A stretch of DNA of 64,000 nucleotides. It comes from Morella rubra (taxonomy: Eukaryota; Streptophyta; Magnoliopsida; Fagales; Myricaceae). Numbering within the stretch: the stretch's first letter is position 1; every line of letters begins with the position of its first letter. Position numbers and translations under genes: made by a program. Positions 39,374 to 51,112 of this stretch are shown in pieces. The notes beneath the pieces are model-generated. The model was given only the letters and a program-made list of their open reading frames with translations. It searched no databases and had not been told where the DNA came from. The stretch is taken from the NCBI GenBank assembly GCA_003952965.2, contig CM025856.1:2001127-2065126 (forward strand). Direction: 5' to 3'.

Positions 39374-39530
39374 TTTCAAGGAAACGAGGGCAAAAACAAC
39401 ACCAAAAGCACGTACTAGTAGCAAACTTAAGCCAACCAGCTACGTAATTGTAACCACGAAAGTGTGTTCCCAAGGATGTAGATATGTATGACAGATTTCG
39501 AAGATGGATTTGGCTTTGTCCTGGACTCTG

Positions 39531-39540
39531 CTTTATATAG
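39531..39540 (-). promoter_or_regulatory. TATA box of the dehydrin gene
   Basis: Minus strand reads CTATATAAAG, a strong TATA box 158-167 bp upstream of the dehydrin ATG, implying a leader of about 130 nt. Confidence 0.75.
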
Positions 39541-39600
39541 GCGAGCTTGGACATGCGTGACTACAGGTTGCTGCATGTGGCACAAGCTCCTATGCCCCTG

Positions 39601-39771
39601 CCACGTTACTATATATTCATGGCTTCGTGGCGCTGCCACGAGCAGACAAGTGTCTAAGCGTATCGACTAGAGGTGGAGTTGGCGGTGACACGTCGCCCGC
39701 GTCCACGAGAACGACCAGAAATCCTGATATGTCTGAGGGGGGTCGTGAAACCATGGTGAGAAAACCGACAT
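39601..39771 (-). promoter_or_regulatory. ABRE and DRE elements of the dehydrin promoter
   Basis: On the minus strand AACGTGG (39601-39607) and GACGTGTC (39687-39694) contain the ACGT core of ABA-responsive elements bound by AREB/ABF bZIPs. On the plus strand ACCGACAT (39764-39771) is a perfect dehydration-responsive element for DREB/CBF factors. All lie 60-240 bp upstream of the TATA box. Two ABREs plus a DRE is the classic arrangement of RAB18/RD29-type genes. The function is inferred from motif identity and spacing. Confidence 0.65.
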
Positions 39772-39920
39772 ATTCATCGATTAATCTCGTACGGCGGGTT
39801 CCGAGAAAAACGACACAATTCTCGTACGGCGGGGTCGTGGATAGGGACGAAGGATTTTTCAGTTAATGGAGAGATAACCATGGCTTAAAATGTTCTAGCT
39901 TGTGGAGAGATTTTTGGACC

Positions 39921-40164
39921 TCCTCAAGCCCAAGAGCGACTGTTGGACCGCCCAAGCCCAGTGGTAACTGATTTGCACAGATAAGTCTGACCACACGAAA
40001 ATTCAAACCTAACGAGTAAAGGTTGAGGCCCAACAACCTGAACCGGTTCCTCCTCAAGCCCAATAGAGAGTGTTGGACCGCCCAAACCCAGTCGTAACTG
40101 GTTTGTACGTCGACTCTCAAACCTAACGAGCTAAGGTTTAGGCCCAGCAACCTGAACCGGTCCA
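39921..40164 (+). repeat. Two-copy tandem repeat, period 130 bp
   Basis: Copies start at 39921 and 40051 with TCCTCAAGCCCAA. They share GTTGGACCGCCCAA-CCCAGT, AACCTAACGAG-TAAGGTT and CCTGAACCGGT. The second copy is about 15 bp shorter. The repeat sits between the divergent dehydrin and PWP1 promoters, ending about 180 bp before the PWP1 ATG. Confidence 0.85.
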
Positions 40165-40340
40165 TGCTTTAGGCTAAGCTCACACACGTCAGCGTTCCTC
40201 TAAAACCCCATTGACATTGCGCTCAGTAGCGGCAGCGTGAGAGGAGGAGCTCAAGGAGACGACGACGCTGTCTTCTCTGCCATTAAGTAGTCTCTTGCTC
40301 ATCGCATATATCATATCTTGATACGCGGTCAAATACGGCA

Positions 40341-43300
40341 ATGATATCCTCCATTGCTTGGTTGCCGAAAGGGGCGGCGAATCCTGTGCCCACCGTGGCC
40401 GACCCTCCTTCCAAAGAAGAAATCGAGGAGTTGATTAAGTCCGGCGCGTTGGAGCGCAAGTAAGTTCTGTTCTTTTACTGGAGGTTAACTGGTTTTCGCT
40501 TCTCTTTGAAGGCTGTTTGTTTTTCTTATGGCCAAAAATTAGGTGAATTGGAATATGACGATTTCATGATTTCTCTTGATGAAGTTCCTCTCGTCTTTTT
40601 TTTTTTTTTTTTAATTATCGAAGTATTACGAATAGGAAGAAGGAAAGAATTACGCCAGTATTTTATTGACAGTTGATCAACTGAGTGTATGTAGTTATCT
40701 TCCAATTTAATTAATGTATGTGTTCCAGATTGTCACATGATTCTTCAATTTGGATATTTGTAAAGACGTATTTTTAGGTTGTGGAGGCGAATAAAAGATA
40801 TGGTTCAATGTGCTTTTATGTGTTCGTTTAATTTCCGGCGTTGTATACTTATGATGCTATTGGATTATGCAGTGGAGATGGTGACAGTGAGGAAGATGAT
40901 CAAGATATGGATGTTGATGCTGCCAAGCAGGCTGATGAAGCTGCCCATGCATTAGAGGTAGCGGATGCACTTGGGAGAACTTCCGATAACACGAAGTCAC
41001 AGAGCCGCTTTGATGATTTAACCAATGGTTTGAGGGAACTTGACATGGAACATTATGATGAAGAGGATGAGGGTATCCCTTCTGCATCAGCTACTGAATT
41101 TCCTTTCTTTTTGTCTCCATCTCCCTTTCTCCTCTCAAAATTTAAATTTTATTGGGAATAAGGGAGCTTTGCTTTATGTTGAAGTTGTCAAAACAGACTA
41201 TCAAAGATGTTGATCAGTGTTTATCTTAATGTATCATTAAATGAATGAAGTTGAGTTATTTGCACAAATTTTTTTCAATGCTAAATGATTTTGTCGATCG
41301 AATGATTTTTGTGCTTGTTGAATAATGAGGGTTGTGTTTTGTCTTGGCTGACCACAGGTATTGAGTTATTTAGCACAGGGCTAGGGGACCTCTACTACCC
41401 AAGTAATGACGCGGATCCATATCTGAAAGATAAAGATGTAAGTTTGATTCTTTTTTACTTGTTTGCCATCTGATCCTGTTATTTTTAAGACCTTTTTTTT
41501 ATTATTTTTTTTGGTTTTCCTTTCTAGGAAGAGGACTCTGAAGAGGCCGAGGACATGACTATTAATCCAACAGATGCCGTCATAGTCTGTGCACGCAGTA
41601 ACCAGGATGATGTCAGTCATCTCGAGGCATGTAATAGCTGGAAAATACTCCCCCCCCCCCCCCCCCCCTCTTCTGTGTAGCCAATACAGGCCTGGACCAC
41701 CCCTCCCCCACCAAGAGAAACATTCCTCAGGCACTCATGAGAGATCCCATTATCTACTTGCAGGTGTGGATATATGAGGAATCTGATGATGGTGATCCAA
41801 ACATGTACGTTCACCATGATATCATCATTTCAGCGGATCCACTTTGTACCGCATGGCTTGATTGTCCACTTAAAGGTGGAGAGGTGGGGAAAAAGGTGGG
41901 GCAATTTGATTATGGTTGGAGCTTGAAATTGATCCAAGAGCAGTGATGTGTTTTTTTTTTTTCACATGTTTTACTTATTTTCTATCGAAATGAAAGAGCA
42001 AGCACCTTTGACAGTATTCAGATCTGATTCAATCTTTATTTGTCTTCATGTTAAATGGACTGGATCTGAATTTGAGAAATAGTCCTAGAATTGATGATAA
42101 ATTGAATCATATTTGTATGTGGTAAGATTCAGTCATACTAAGATCAGACTCCCACAAAAGATATAAAGAGCCATATGAGCATTGCATGCTTACTTGGATT
42201 GAATTGAATTACGATGTTTGGGTTTCTGTTTAATAAATTTAACTTGGTTACATCTTCCAACTGCTGTTTCTAATGTAACATTGCTCTACTCAGTTTATAA
42301 CTGGATCATATCTGATTGAGGCCGCCCTGACGTCCTTATGTAAAGCATAAAAATGAATTTTGGAGCTCTCTCTTGAATATGTTTCCCAATACTCATTCTG
42401 ATTGAATTACTGCTATTTGATATTTTTAAACTCAATAAGATTTGCACTGAGCCAACAATGAGTGGCTTGCAGTCATTAAATCATGAGTTTTGCATAAAAA
42501 AATTTTCTCCCAGAGAAGCTGTCAATATGAAATCTTAAACTGTGTGCATTTTGATTAACCATTAGCTTCTTTTTGGTGAAGTCTTGACTTCATAAAGGCA
42601 GTGTCAATTGCCAGCAACTTAAGTTCTCTTTGATTTGTTATTCTGAAATTTCTTTTTTTCAATTAAAAGCTTACCTTTAATTCTGAGTTTCTATTTCACT
42701 TAAAAGCTTATATTTACAATTTTCTGCATGTTTCCAGGGAATTTTATAGCTGTTGGCTCTATGGAACCTTCTATTGAAATATGGGACCTTGACATTGTAT
42801 GTAGACTATTGACATTTGTCAAATTAGATTCTATGTAGGGGGGAGATCGTATTTTAAGCTCTCTTATTTTTTTTCTTTTTGTTTCTAGATTGATGAAGTA
42901 CAACCATGTGTAGTATTAGGTGGCATTGCTGAGAAGAAAGAGAAAGGAAAGAAGGTTAGTTTCTAAATTTCTTTCAAGATTGATGCCAATATGCAATGAG
43001 GTGTCCTCTGACGCGGCTTAATACTTCTGAGCTTATTGTATTGCAATCACTAGAGTTTTGACTAAATGTTCTTATTCTGGACATCATAAAGGCGGTGCTA
43101 GTTGTTACTATAGAAATCAACAGGTTGAGACTACTAATACAAAAGGTGAACTGTATTCAACTTAAATTAATAGTACTAATGAAGGTTTAGTTTCTTGATA
43201 CGGGATCTATCTTGACTGAAATATATCTTCATGCCCTTCTTGATATATAATTTCTTGTTGTCAACTAATGTCAATCAATTATATCACATTCTTTTTGTTA

Positions 43301-45535
43301 GAAATCAATCAAGTACAAAAAGGACAGTCACAAAGGTCCGGTACTGGGTCTTGCTTGGAACAAGAAGTACAGGTTGGCCCCTTTTCTCTGTTTGGTTGGT
43401 CTTTCTTGATTGGGTTGAATATTATGGATACATTCTCAGTTTCCTTTTGCTTGGAACAAGAACAGGAATGTACTTGCTAGTGCAAGTGGTGACAAGCGGG
43501 TTAAGATTTGGGATGTAGTTGCTGGAAAATGCAATATTACCATGGACCATCATACGGACCAGGTGAGAATTATGCCTTGTTCATGCATATTTTCTATTCT
43601 TCACATAGTCTGATGATATTTACTTAAGAAAAAAAATGTGTAGTTGGAAGATAGACAAGACGACGTTTGTTGTCATCTCTACAAACTGTAATGAAATATT
43701 AGTCGTATAGGTAGGATCTTAGAAGCTCCTTTTTTATGGCCAGTTGAGGTGACGAGATGCATGACGGTCACTCATTATCCCTCTCATTCCAAAACCTGGA
43801 GATCACTATCTGTATTGCTCTATATTCAGGGAGACACATAGGTTGAACCAAGCAGATTTACTAAAATACAAACAAACTTGTGTCTCTTGGAATCTGCTAG
43901 TGTGAATACCGCAGTCCATATTCCCATAATCGATTCATATGATATTGTGCATAGTTTCAATCTTGAAAGTCTTAAGGTATAACTGGAGGTAGGAATTTTT
44001 GAAATCGCATCGAATACCACTATTCCTACCAAATCAAATCGCAATGATATGCCCAGAAGACAAGTCTAATGAGTTTCTGCTTTTACCTTCCTTGTCATAA
44101 TCCTAACAGGTTCAAGCAGTTGCATGGAATCATCATGCACCACAAGTTCTTCTTAGTGGATCTTTTGATCGTTCAGTAGTCATGGTATTAAAGTTTTTCA
44201 CTTGTGCGGCCTTTTCATTTTCTTTTAGCAGTATCATCATAGCTATTGTACATATATGTGTGCATCTACACAAGCCTCCAACGGGGGAGCTAGGTACTGG
44301 AAATTGTTGACTTAAGAGTCTACTTAAGAGGGTGTTTGTGTGCCAAAATTTTGGGGTATAGGTGTTGGCCAAAATTTTGGCACTCAAACACCACCTTGTC
44401 TACTAATTTCCAGTTCTTTTTACTGTTTGAGTATAAAGTGATGTGATTACTATGTCCTATTTACCCATTGCAGAAAGACGGGAGAATACCAGAACATTCT
44501 GGTTATAGATGGTCAGTCACAGCTGATGTAGAAAGCTTGGCATGGGATCCACACACTGAGCACTCGTTTGTGGTGAGTGCTTCAGCTTCTTATCTGGAAC
44601 TATCTCCCTGTTGGTGATTTGAATTATGTTTTGTTTTCCTCTTCAAGATCGAGATTCACTTTTGTCTGAGTCGTAGTATAGTGAGATCAAATAATTGTTG
44701 TTCAAATGTCCTCTCAGGTGAGTCTCGAAGATGGTACTGTCAAAGGTTTTGACATCAGGGCTGCCAAGACTGATGCAGCTTCTGAGTTGACACCAAGTTT
44801 TACTCTCCATGCACATGACAAAGCTGTTTGCGCTGTCTCTTATAATGCTTCAGCGCGTAATGTATGTACCTACCTTTCTCTTTCCTTCTTTTGTTTGAAG
44901 TCAGATCTTTTTGATTATTAACTTCCTGTAACTTTCCCTTACGATGAATTCTTCTACAGCTTCTTGCAACTGGATCTGAGGATAAAATGGTATTGTTATG
45001 ATTGTTATCGATGTTATTACACTAGTATTTCATATTCATTATTTTTTCACATGGGCCTTCACAAACCCTGCAGATTGTTAATGTTTTGTGCTTTTCAATT
45101 GGCTACTCCTTTGGTACAGGTAAAGCTTTGGGATTTGTCAAACGATAAACCTTCCTTGGTTGCTTCGAGAAAGCCGAAAGCAGTAAGTGATTGTTATAAT
45201 GTCTCTTGCATCTGATTTTGTAAGGTAGATAAGCATTTGGTAGGCATGTTATTTTAGCTTTATTACTCTGCACAGATTTCTTATGCCTTGTTTTTGGATG
45301 CTGTTAGGGGGCCGTCTTTTCTATCTTCTTTTCGCAGGACAGCCCCTTTTTGTTGGCAATAGGAGGCTCAAAGGGAAACCTGGAAGTGAGTGGAAAAATT
45401 GTGATATTTTCTCGTATACTCCGGCTTCATTTTTACCTGAATGTTTTGTAATTGATAATGGTGATTGATACCCCTGAGAATTTGCAGGTATGGGACACGA
45501 GATCTGAGGCAGGGGTCGCTCAAAGATTTCAATAG
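40341..45535 (+). CDS. PWP1: PWP1, periodic tryptophan WD40 protein
   Basis: Sixteen exons give about 479 aa: 40341-40459, 40873-41072, 41358-41437, 41528-41626, 41764-41875, 42738-42796, 42889-42954, 43302-43372, 43466-43562, 44110-44184, 44474-44572, 44718-44861, 44960-44989, 45120-45182, 45308-45385, 45488-45535. An acidic N-terminus (NGDGDSEEDDQDMDVD) precedes WD40 blades such as MEPSIEIWDLDI, NVLASASGDKRVKIWDV, LLATGSEDKMVKLWDLS and GSKGNLEVWDT. PWP1 is a nuclear/nucleolar chromatin and ribosome-biogenesis factor. Oddities: exon 4 ends at a GC donor (GAG|GCATGT at 41627). Intron 8 is bounded by a 16-bp direct repeat. The exon 5 donor is ambiguous; 41875 keeps frame but skips about four residues usually found there (GGE-K). 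The gene is divergent from the dehydrin, about 1 kb apart. Confidence 0.9.
44331..44392. repeat. 62-bp perfect-arm hairpin repeat in PWP1 intron 10
   Basis: GGTGTTTGTGTGCCAAAATT at the left faces AATTTTGGCACTCAAACACC at the right, separated by about 20 bp. The arms pair with one or two mismatches. This looks like a miniature, terminal-repeat-only derivative of a hAT-like MITE. Confidence 0.65.
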
Positions 45536-46002
45536 TTCTTCTAACCCCCTCCCTTTTTTTTTTTTCCATCTTTTCTAGAATCGTATTTGGTTAGTCGAAG
45601 CTTAAGGTTTTTGTAGCTATATTCATTGTAGTTATGAGAGAAAATCTCGACAAAGTAATTTGATACGCGAAATGCTGGACTGTCATTAGAAGTGAAGTGT
45701 GCCCAAATTAGAATGTGAACAACTTTTTATATCCAAGAGGTTGATGCATCTTGACGCAGTTATTTTGAATTTCCAATACATAGACGGAACAACGTTTTAT
45801 ATCCATAATGTGGCCTTTGTGATTGATGGAATCCATTGAGCAGGGGCGGCTCAACCTTTTCGGGGGCTTAGACAAGTAATCATGCTGGCATTCCTATTTC
45901 CTCTCCCCTAGAAAAAAAAATAGAGATCTTCCTGAGGCAGCTTAGGCTGCATTTAGCTGACTGCTTTATTACGGGCCTTCTTGAGGCCTTCCTAGTAGGG
46001 TT

Positions 46003-46028
46003 CCCCCCCCCCCCCCCCCCCCCCCCCC
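46003..46028 (+). repeat. Poly-C tract of 26 bases
   Basis: An uninterrupted run of 26 C. A second C run of 19 lies in PWP1 intron 4 (41650-41668). Such long C runs are rare in plant DNA and are prone to sequencing length error. Confidence 0.85.
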
Positions 46029-46149
46029 AAGGTATAGGGGGGTGTTATTTAATTTTGTTCTGTTCAAGTAAACGGTCACAACCAAAAAAAAAAAAAAAAA
46101 AAAGATGAGAAAGTTCCCAACCATGGCTTCGTCTGTCTGTTGTCCGTTG

Positions 46150-46430
46150 GATTAGAGACAGTCTGTTGTCCTTGGATGAAACCATTCGCCAAGGAAAAAT
46201 TGGAACCGGCTTTATTGCGGCCCGGGCGCACGGACGTTCACATTCAGCGTTTTCACGTGGGGTTCCGAGTGCTAGCTGCCACACCTTGGAGTTAAAGACC
46301 ATGACCTCTTTGGAAAGATCGAAAACCTCATTCGAGAGGTGGAAGTGACTCCTGCAGAAGTAGCGCCGTAGCTTATGATGGAGAATATGCACTTGAAGGC
46401 CTTGCCGTTTTCGAGAAAGTGGGAGTGCGG
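46150..46430 (+). pseudogene. Relic of a BCS1-like AAA-ATPase (3' end)
   Basis: Reading in shifting frames recovers the conserved C-terminal third of plant BCS1-like AAA-ATPases (AATP1 type). EKLEPALLRPGRTDVHIQ (about 46192-46245) matches the second region of homology and arginine finger. HDLFGKIENLIREVEVTPAEVA (about 46295-46365) and ALEGLAVFEK (about 46390-46420) match the typical helical end. Frames change at least twice and stops interrupt (after PAEVAP). No Walker A or upstream part is visible, so this is a truncated nonfunctional copy. Confidence 0.75.
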
Positions 46431-47120
46431 TGCTTGCTCACCCTCTCCTCTGGCGTTCGACTCCTCCGTTTGTGGCGGAGTTTGCTTTGAGTTTTTGGAT
46501 CTGTTTTAAAACTATGGGACTTTTGAACTACTTATATGAAATCTTTATGGCTATTTGAATCCAGGCTTTGATAGCCTTTTGGACCCTTAATATTGCTGTT
46601 ATGAACTTTATGCCCTTATTCATTGTATCCGGCTTCGGGAGCTTATCTGCATTCAACACTGATGTTATTTTTTCGGTGAAATGAAATTTCACAAAAAAGA
46701 AAAAAAAAAGAGGTCTTGCAGTGGTCCTGGCTACAAAGAAGGGTGATATCGAAGGAGCTAAGACCCAAAAGTGCAAAGAAGAAACCCATGTGACGAGCGG
46801 CACGGCAGAATCTCCACGAATACTTCTATGGATCCTGATTGCAGCTTATTTTCCCCCTTTGGGTATTTCTAGATAAATTTACCACCAGACGAAGAAGCAA
46901 TTCAAGTTTAGCCTATTCATATAGAATTTACATTCCCGTAGAATCTGAAAAATTGCCTTTCGTTACTCTTTTACATCATGATTGTTTTATCATAATAATA
47001 ATACAAGGGGTAGAGAAGACTTCGCTTGCTCAGCAAATATAGAGTTGGATAACGAGGCTCTACTCTCCAAATATCATGTTTTAAGTTACAAAAGATCCCA
47101 GTCGTTCCAAAGCGCTATTG

Positions 47121-50100
47121 TCATCGCTGCATAGATGACAAAGATAAACCCTCGAGGCAAGAACATGAGCGAGGAAGTATTTCTTTTCTTGATACCAGAG
47201 AATTAATCAATTCTTTTATTTGACATGGTAACATAAAAATCTCTTCAGCTAAATTCTTTGTTTCCCAGTCTTCTAGCAACCTGCATGAACTCCGTCATAT
47301 CAGTTATATGAATAAGGAGAGAACTTATGTTCGGAGGAGGGTGGTGAAAAATTTAGGCTAACCACAATATACAAAACAGAAGCAGAACAAGATACGGTAT
47401 GGAGAAAAAGTTGGCCAACCTAAAGTTTCAACGAAATAGCAACTGACAAAGTGTTTATCATTGTTCATCCTAAAGTATCCATGAAATTGTAGCCGGCTTA
47501 TATTTGTTCTAATTACTGAATTTTGTTACAATCAACTAAATCTCATAGCATCCCTTAAGAATGCAGATTACACTTGATTGCTTCAAGAGCACAAAAGACA
47601 TATCTTGGCAAAAGAAGTGCTACGGTTTGCTTGTGTCAACTGTGTTAGGATGGACAGGAAAGTACATAATATCTCGATTGATTGTAGCATTATTCCTCCT
47701 TAAGAGTGGATGATATTAGGATTTCGAGGGAACCCCCTGCCCCGCCCTTTACTCAACAATTATAAAGATTGAATAAAGCAGCTACCAATAGAGCTAAATC
47801 AATTAACCAACCTTGGCTGAGATTCTGCACTGTTGTTGCAGTCAGAAAACAGGACCTTGATAACAGGGTGCAGATACATATTAGAAACTGGTCCTGTGTT
47901 GCCCTCTGCACCCAAACAGCAACCAGTACAGGACCAAGAACTTGGATTGAGGAGAATGATTTGCAGCAAGGGAGATCTCGTCTTCACATCCCTAATCACA
48001 GTCCGATAAGATGATTCATCCTTTGCGCTTTCCAGGAGCTGATTTGTAAACATTCTCTCCAAGGTGTACTTCCTATCCATTAGAACAACCAAATTTATGT
48101 CCTCCACTTTTGTTAACCCTAACAAAAGTACAGGGAAAAAAAAAAATTCTAAACATGAATCTTCTTTTGGAAAAAATAAAAATAAAAGAGTAGAGTTCCT
48201 ACTAATTATATATTGATGCCCAATAGGAAAACCAGAAATGACGATACTAACACAAATTACAAGGTGGGAGGAGGGGGGGGGGGGGAGAGAGAGAGAGAGA
48301 GAGAGTGAAGCATGCGCACAAAGCATCATGCGAATTTCTACATATATACATGCAGCACCATAACAATTCATGTCTCTTCTACATAATCGAACCACCATAT
48401 CCTGCGATCCATGATTTGCATAAATTTCTTCTATTTTCAGCTAAAAGTATAAAAAACCTCATGACTCCATACCCATAAATGTTCGAATGTTTGGAGTGAC
48501 CTAAATATGGGATATACAGGTCTGTACGGAAACACGACACCCCCCAAATTTTAATGATAGATCTCTATACGATAAATCATGTACAAATACACCTACTCCG
48601 GATTTTAATGTAGCTATGCAATTATTCCAAGAGCTCAAGTCTTGAGGGATGATTAAATAGTTTCACCAAGGTTCAATCTGATTGGTAATTGGTCATATTT
48701 GCAATCTAGCCAACCACTTGATATCATATCCATCCTCCTTGGTTTAGGCCCTCACTTCAGAACTTAAACTACCACTTGTGACCCAAATTCCAAATTGAAC
48801 TAGTGAAATTTTTGTATAACTTTGCAATATGACAGATTAAAGAAGAATAGGCAACTCGCTAGATGACCTTTATCATAAAGAAAAACTACACCATATATAT
48901 GTCCAAAGCTGTTTTAAAGATAATCACACTAAAGATATAAGCATGTGAATTGTAGAGCATTATTTGTATACCTGAATAAATCTGCTGATCCACCAACTGG
49001 CAAACAATTGGAAATGTAACATTTAAATAACCGGACTCCCAAATCTACAGGTGCATTACCATTACAATAAGGGTAAACTCCAAGAAGAGATGAACACTGA
49101 GCGCAAACATATTCAATCCATTCAACTTCTACTGACTGATTGAAGGATCTAACCATGAAATCACTTCCGAGAAAGCCATTGAGCAAAAATTTCTGATTTG
49201 CCTTGATCTCCTCAGTTTCAGACACATGATGAATGGAATCTTTATCAACGTGATTCAGAACATGAGTTTCCACATGAGCACAGCAACCAGGTGTTGATGC
49301 CACATCCTTTAAGATACCTGATTCTTGCAACAAGCAAAATGAAGGATCGTCATTAGTTTCTTCCTCATTAACACCACATCTGAGTTTTGCAGCAACATTG
49401 TCCTTCTTAGGATGTGTGAATCTTGATTTTCCATCAGAAGTATGCGTTTCCTCACTTGAATCATCACACGTTATGACTCCTTTACACTTGCTTCCAGAAT
49501 CTAGGCTAACATCACCAAATCCATTGTCGTCTGTGAAATCTAGTCCAGATTCATTGCATTTCCCTCTAACCCAATCAGGGAATTTCCATTCGACAAGATC
49601 ATCCTTGCACAGTGTTACAGTCGTAGAACTTAAATGGCAAATACCCTCATCACATTTATAGGAATTTGCATATCGAGCCACAAGCTTCTCACTCACACCT
49701 CCAAAGGAACAACAGCAGGTCCCAAACCAGTTATCAGCCACCTCGCGCCAATCAACTGATGGCATTTCAACGAAACGTCTAAATATATGAAGTAATATTT
49801 TGGAAAGAATGTCAGATTGAATTGAATCACTGAATACAAGTTAAAAACTCAGTTGTAGCGGACATTAAGAATCATTTACCTCCAGATCCAGCTACATGTA
49901 AGGTGTTCTGAAAGCCACTAAATTAGCACGACCAATAGAAATGAACCTCTTCTGCTTAACAACTTATAAAGTTTTCATTCAACTGAATTTTTTTTTAATT
50001 AATTATCACATGTCAATTCCGGATAATTATTCATCAAACCAATTATTCATGTTGTATTGAATATCTGTAACCACTCACCAATAGGAAAAAGAAAGAAGCC

Positions 50101-51112
50101 AGAGAGTATTCCCATGCGTAACTTTTCATTCTCTTTGAAGAAATTCAGAGAGCGGGGAACATGCCAATGCAACATAGGTTCAAAACTCAACGGGGCAGTT
50201 GGCCACAATTAAATGTTGGAAGGGGTAGTGGTATAGTTTCTCTCAGGCAAAGAAATAGCAGTGAGATGTGACTATAATAACCAGTTGATGCAACATAACA
50301 TGCTATACATAACGTACCTCAGAGGACTTTTTGTCAACTTAAACGAGCAACTTCTACAGTAAAAGTGAGCTCCTCCACTAGCAGACAGACTTTTAAGATC
50401 TGAGGCACACAACCAAACACGAAAGAGAAGGCATTTTCTCAGTAGGAAGATGAAGAGCTAAATGACAAGTCAAACTAGAGCAAAGCAAAAGATTCGTTGT
50501 TTTACATCTCTCTAAACCAGAAGTTGATTCCAATCACATGTTCGAATAACCCCAAAACGTAAACGTCGCGGCGAAATGTACAGAACACTTTCCAAATGAT
50601 GATTAATAGTTTATTCTAAACGATAATTTTCCCTCCTATTTTGCTACGTTTCTCAGTAACTAAACGCGATCCTAATTTTAGAGGTATCCTATATTAAGTA
50701 GACACAGCATAGACAGCTTACCAGAGTCCATTTCTAGCTGCTTCGGTGCATTGAAGGACGCATTTTCTTGGCCGCCGGACATATTCACCTCGGAACCGAG
50801 GCTCGAAACGATTGGGTGATCGACAGGAAGGAGTAGCACAAGCTTGACTTCAATGTGATCATCTAAGGCTCGGACACTCACCGATGATTCGGGGTCGATC
50901 AAAACTTTAGGAGTCGGTACCCTGAGCAAGACTTCAACGTCTTTGAACCAGCTCACGAGCACGAGAGATTGCATGAGATTTAAATGGACCTTGAGATTCA
51001 GGCACTGAATTGACGGATTCGTGTATGAATCGAAGAGGAATAGCCGGAGGATTGGGACGTGGGATTGAGCTTCCCACGTGAACCGCCATTTCTTAGGGTT
51101 TTCGGCTGACAT
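47121..51112 (-). CDS. UBE3D: UBE3D / E2C-binding HECT_2-type ubiquitin ligase
   Basis: Five exons, 566 aa: 51112-50722, 50399-50318, 49778-48972, 48072-47812, 47280-47121; phases agree. This is the plant counterpart of UBE3D (ubiquitin-conjugating enzyme E2C-binding protein, HECT_2 family), which binds E2 enzymes and acts as an E3. Visible: the N-terminal beta-rich part (KKWRFTWEAQSHVPILRLFL), paired cysteines FYCRSCSFKL, the family signature MPSVDWREVADNWFGTCCCS (SxxWxE-like and Cys cluster, early in exon 3), a later C-x-x-C (YVCAQCSSLLG) and the C-terminal blocks LLQIILLNPSSWSCTGCCLG, HPVIKVLFSDC and EEIFMLPCQIKELINSL. The middle of the large exon (acidic/Ser-rich, about residues 220-330) looks disordered. 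The start is the first ATG; longer open sequence upstream lacks one. Confidence 0.9.
48267..48304. repeat. G-run and GA microsatellite in a UBE3D intron
   Basis: GGGAGGAGGG then a G run and (GA)10, within the third intron of the minus-strand UBE3D gene. It would be a CT tract followed by C in the transcript. No function is implied. Confidence 0.75.

Larger units (their letters stand above)
45536..47120. other. Convergent intergenic region with retro-derived debris
   Basis: Downstream of PWP1 comes a pure C tract of 26 bases (46003-46028), an A tract (46083-46103), the AAA-ATPase relic, and at 46450-46710 a noncoding stretch ending in GAAATTTCAC plus an A-rich tail (46688-46710). That ending is of the kind left by non-LTR or processed retrocopies. 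Nothing intact. Confidence 0.5.

Noticed and set aside
39098-39491. Plus-strand frames of 106 and 128 codons with repeats
   Set aside because: They are the antisense of the dehydrin Y-segment array.
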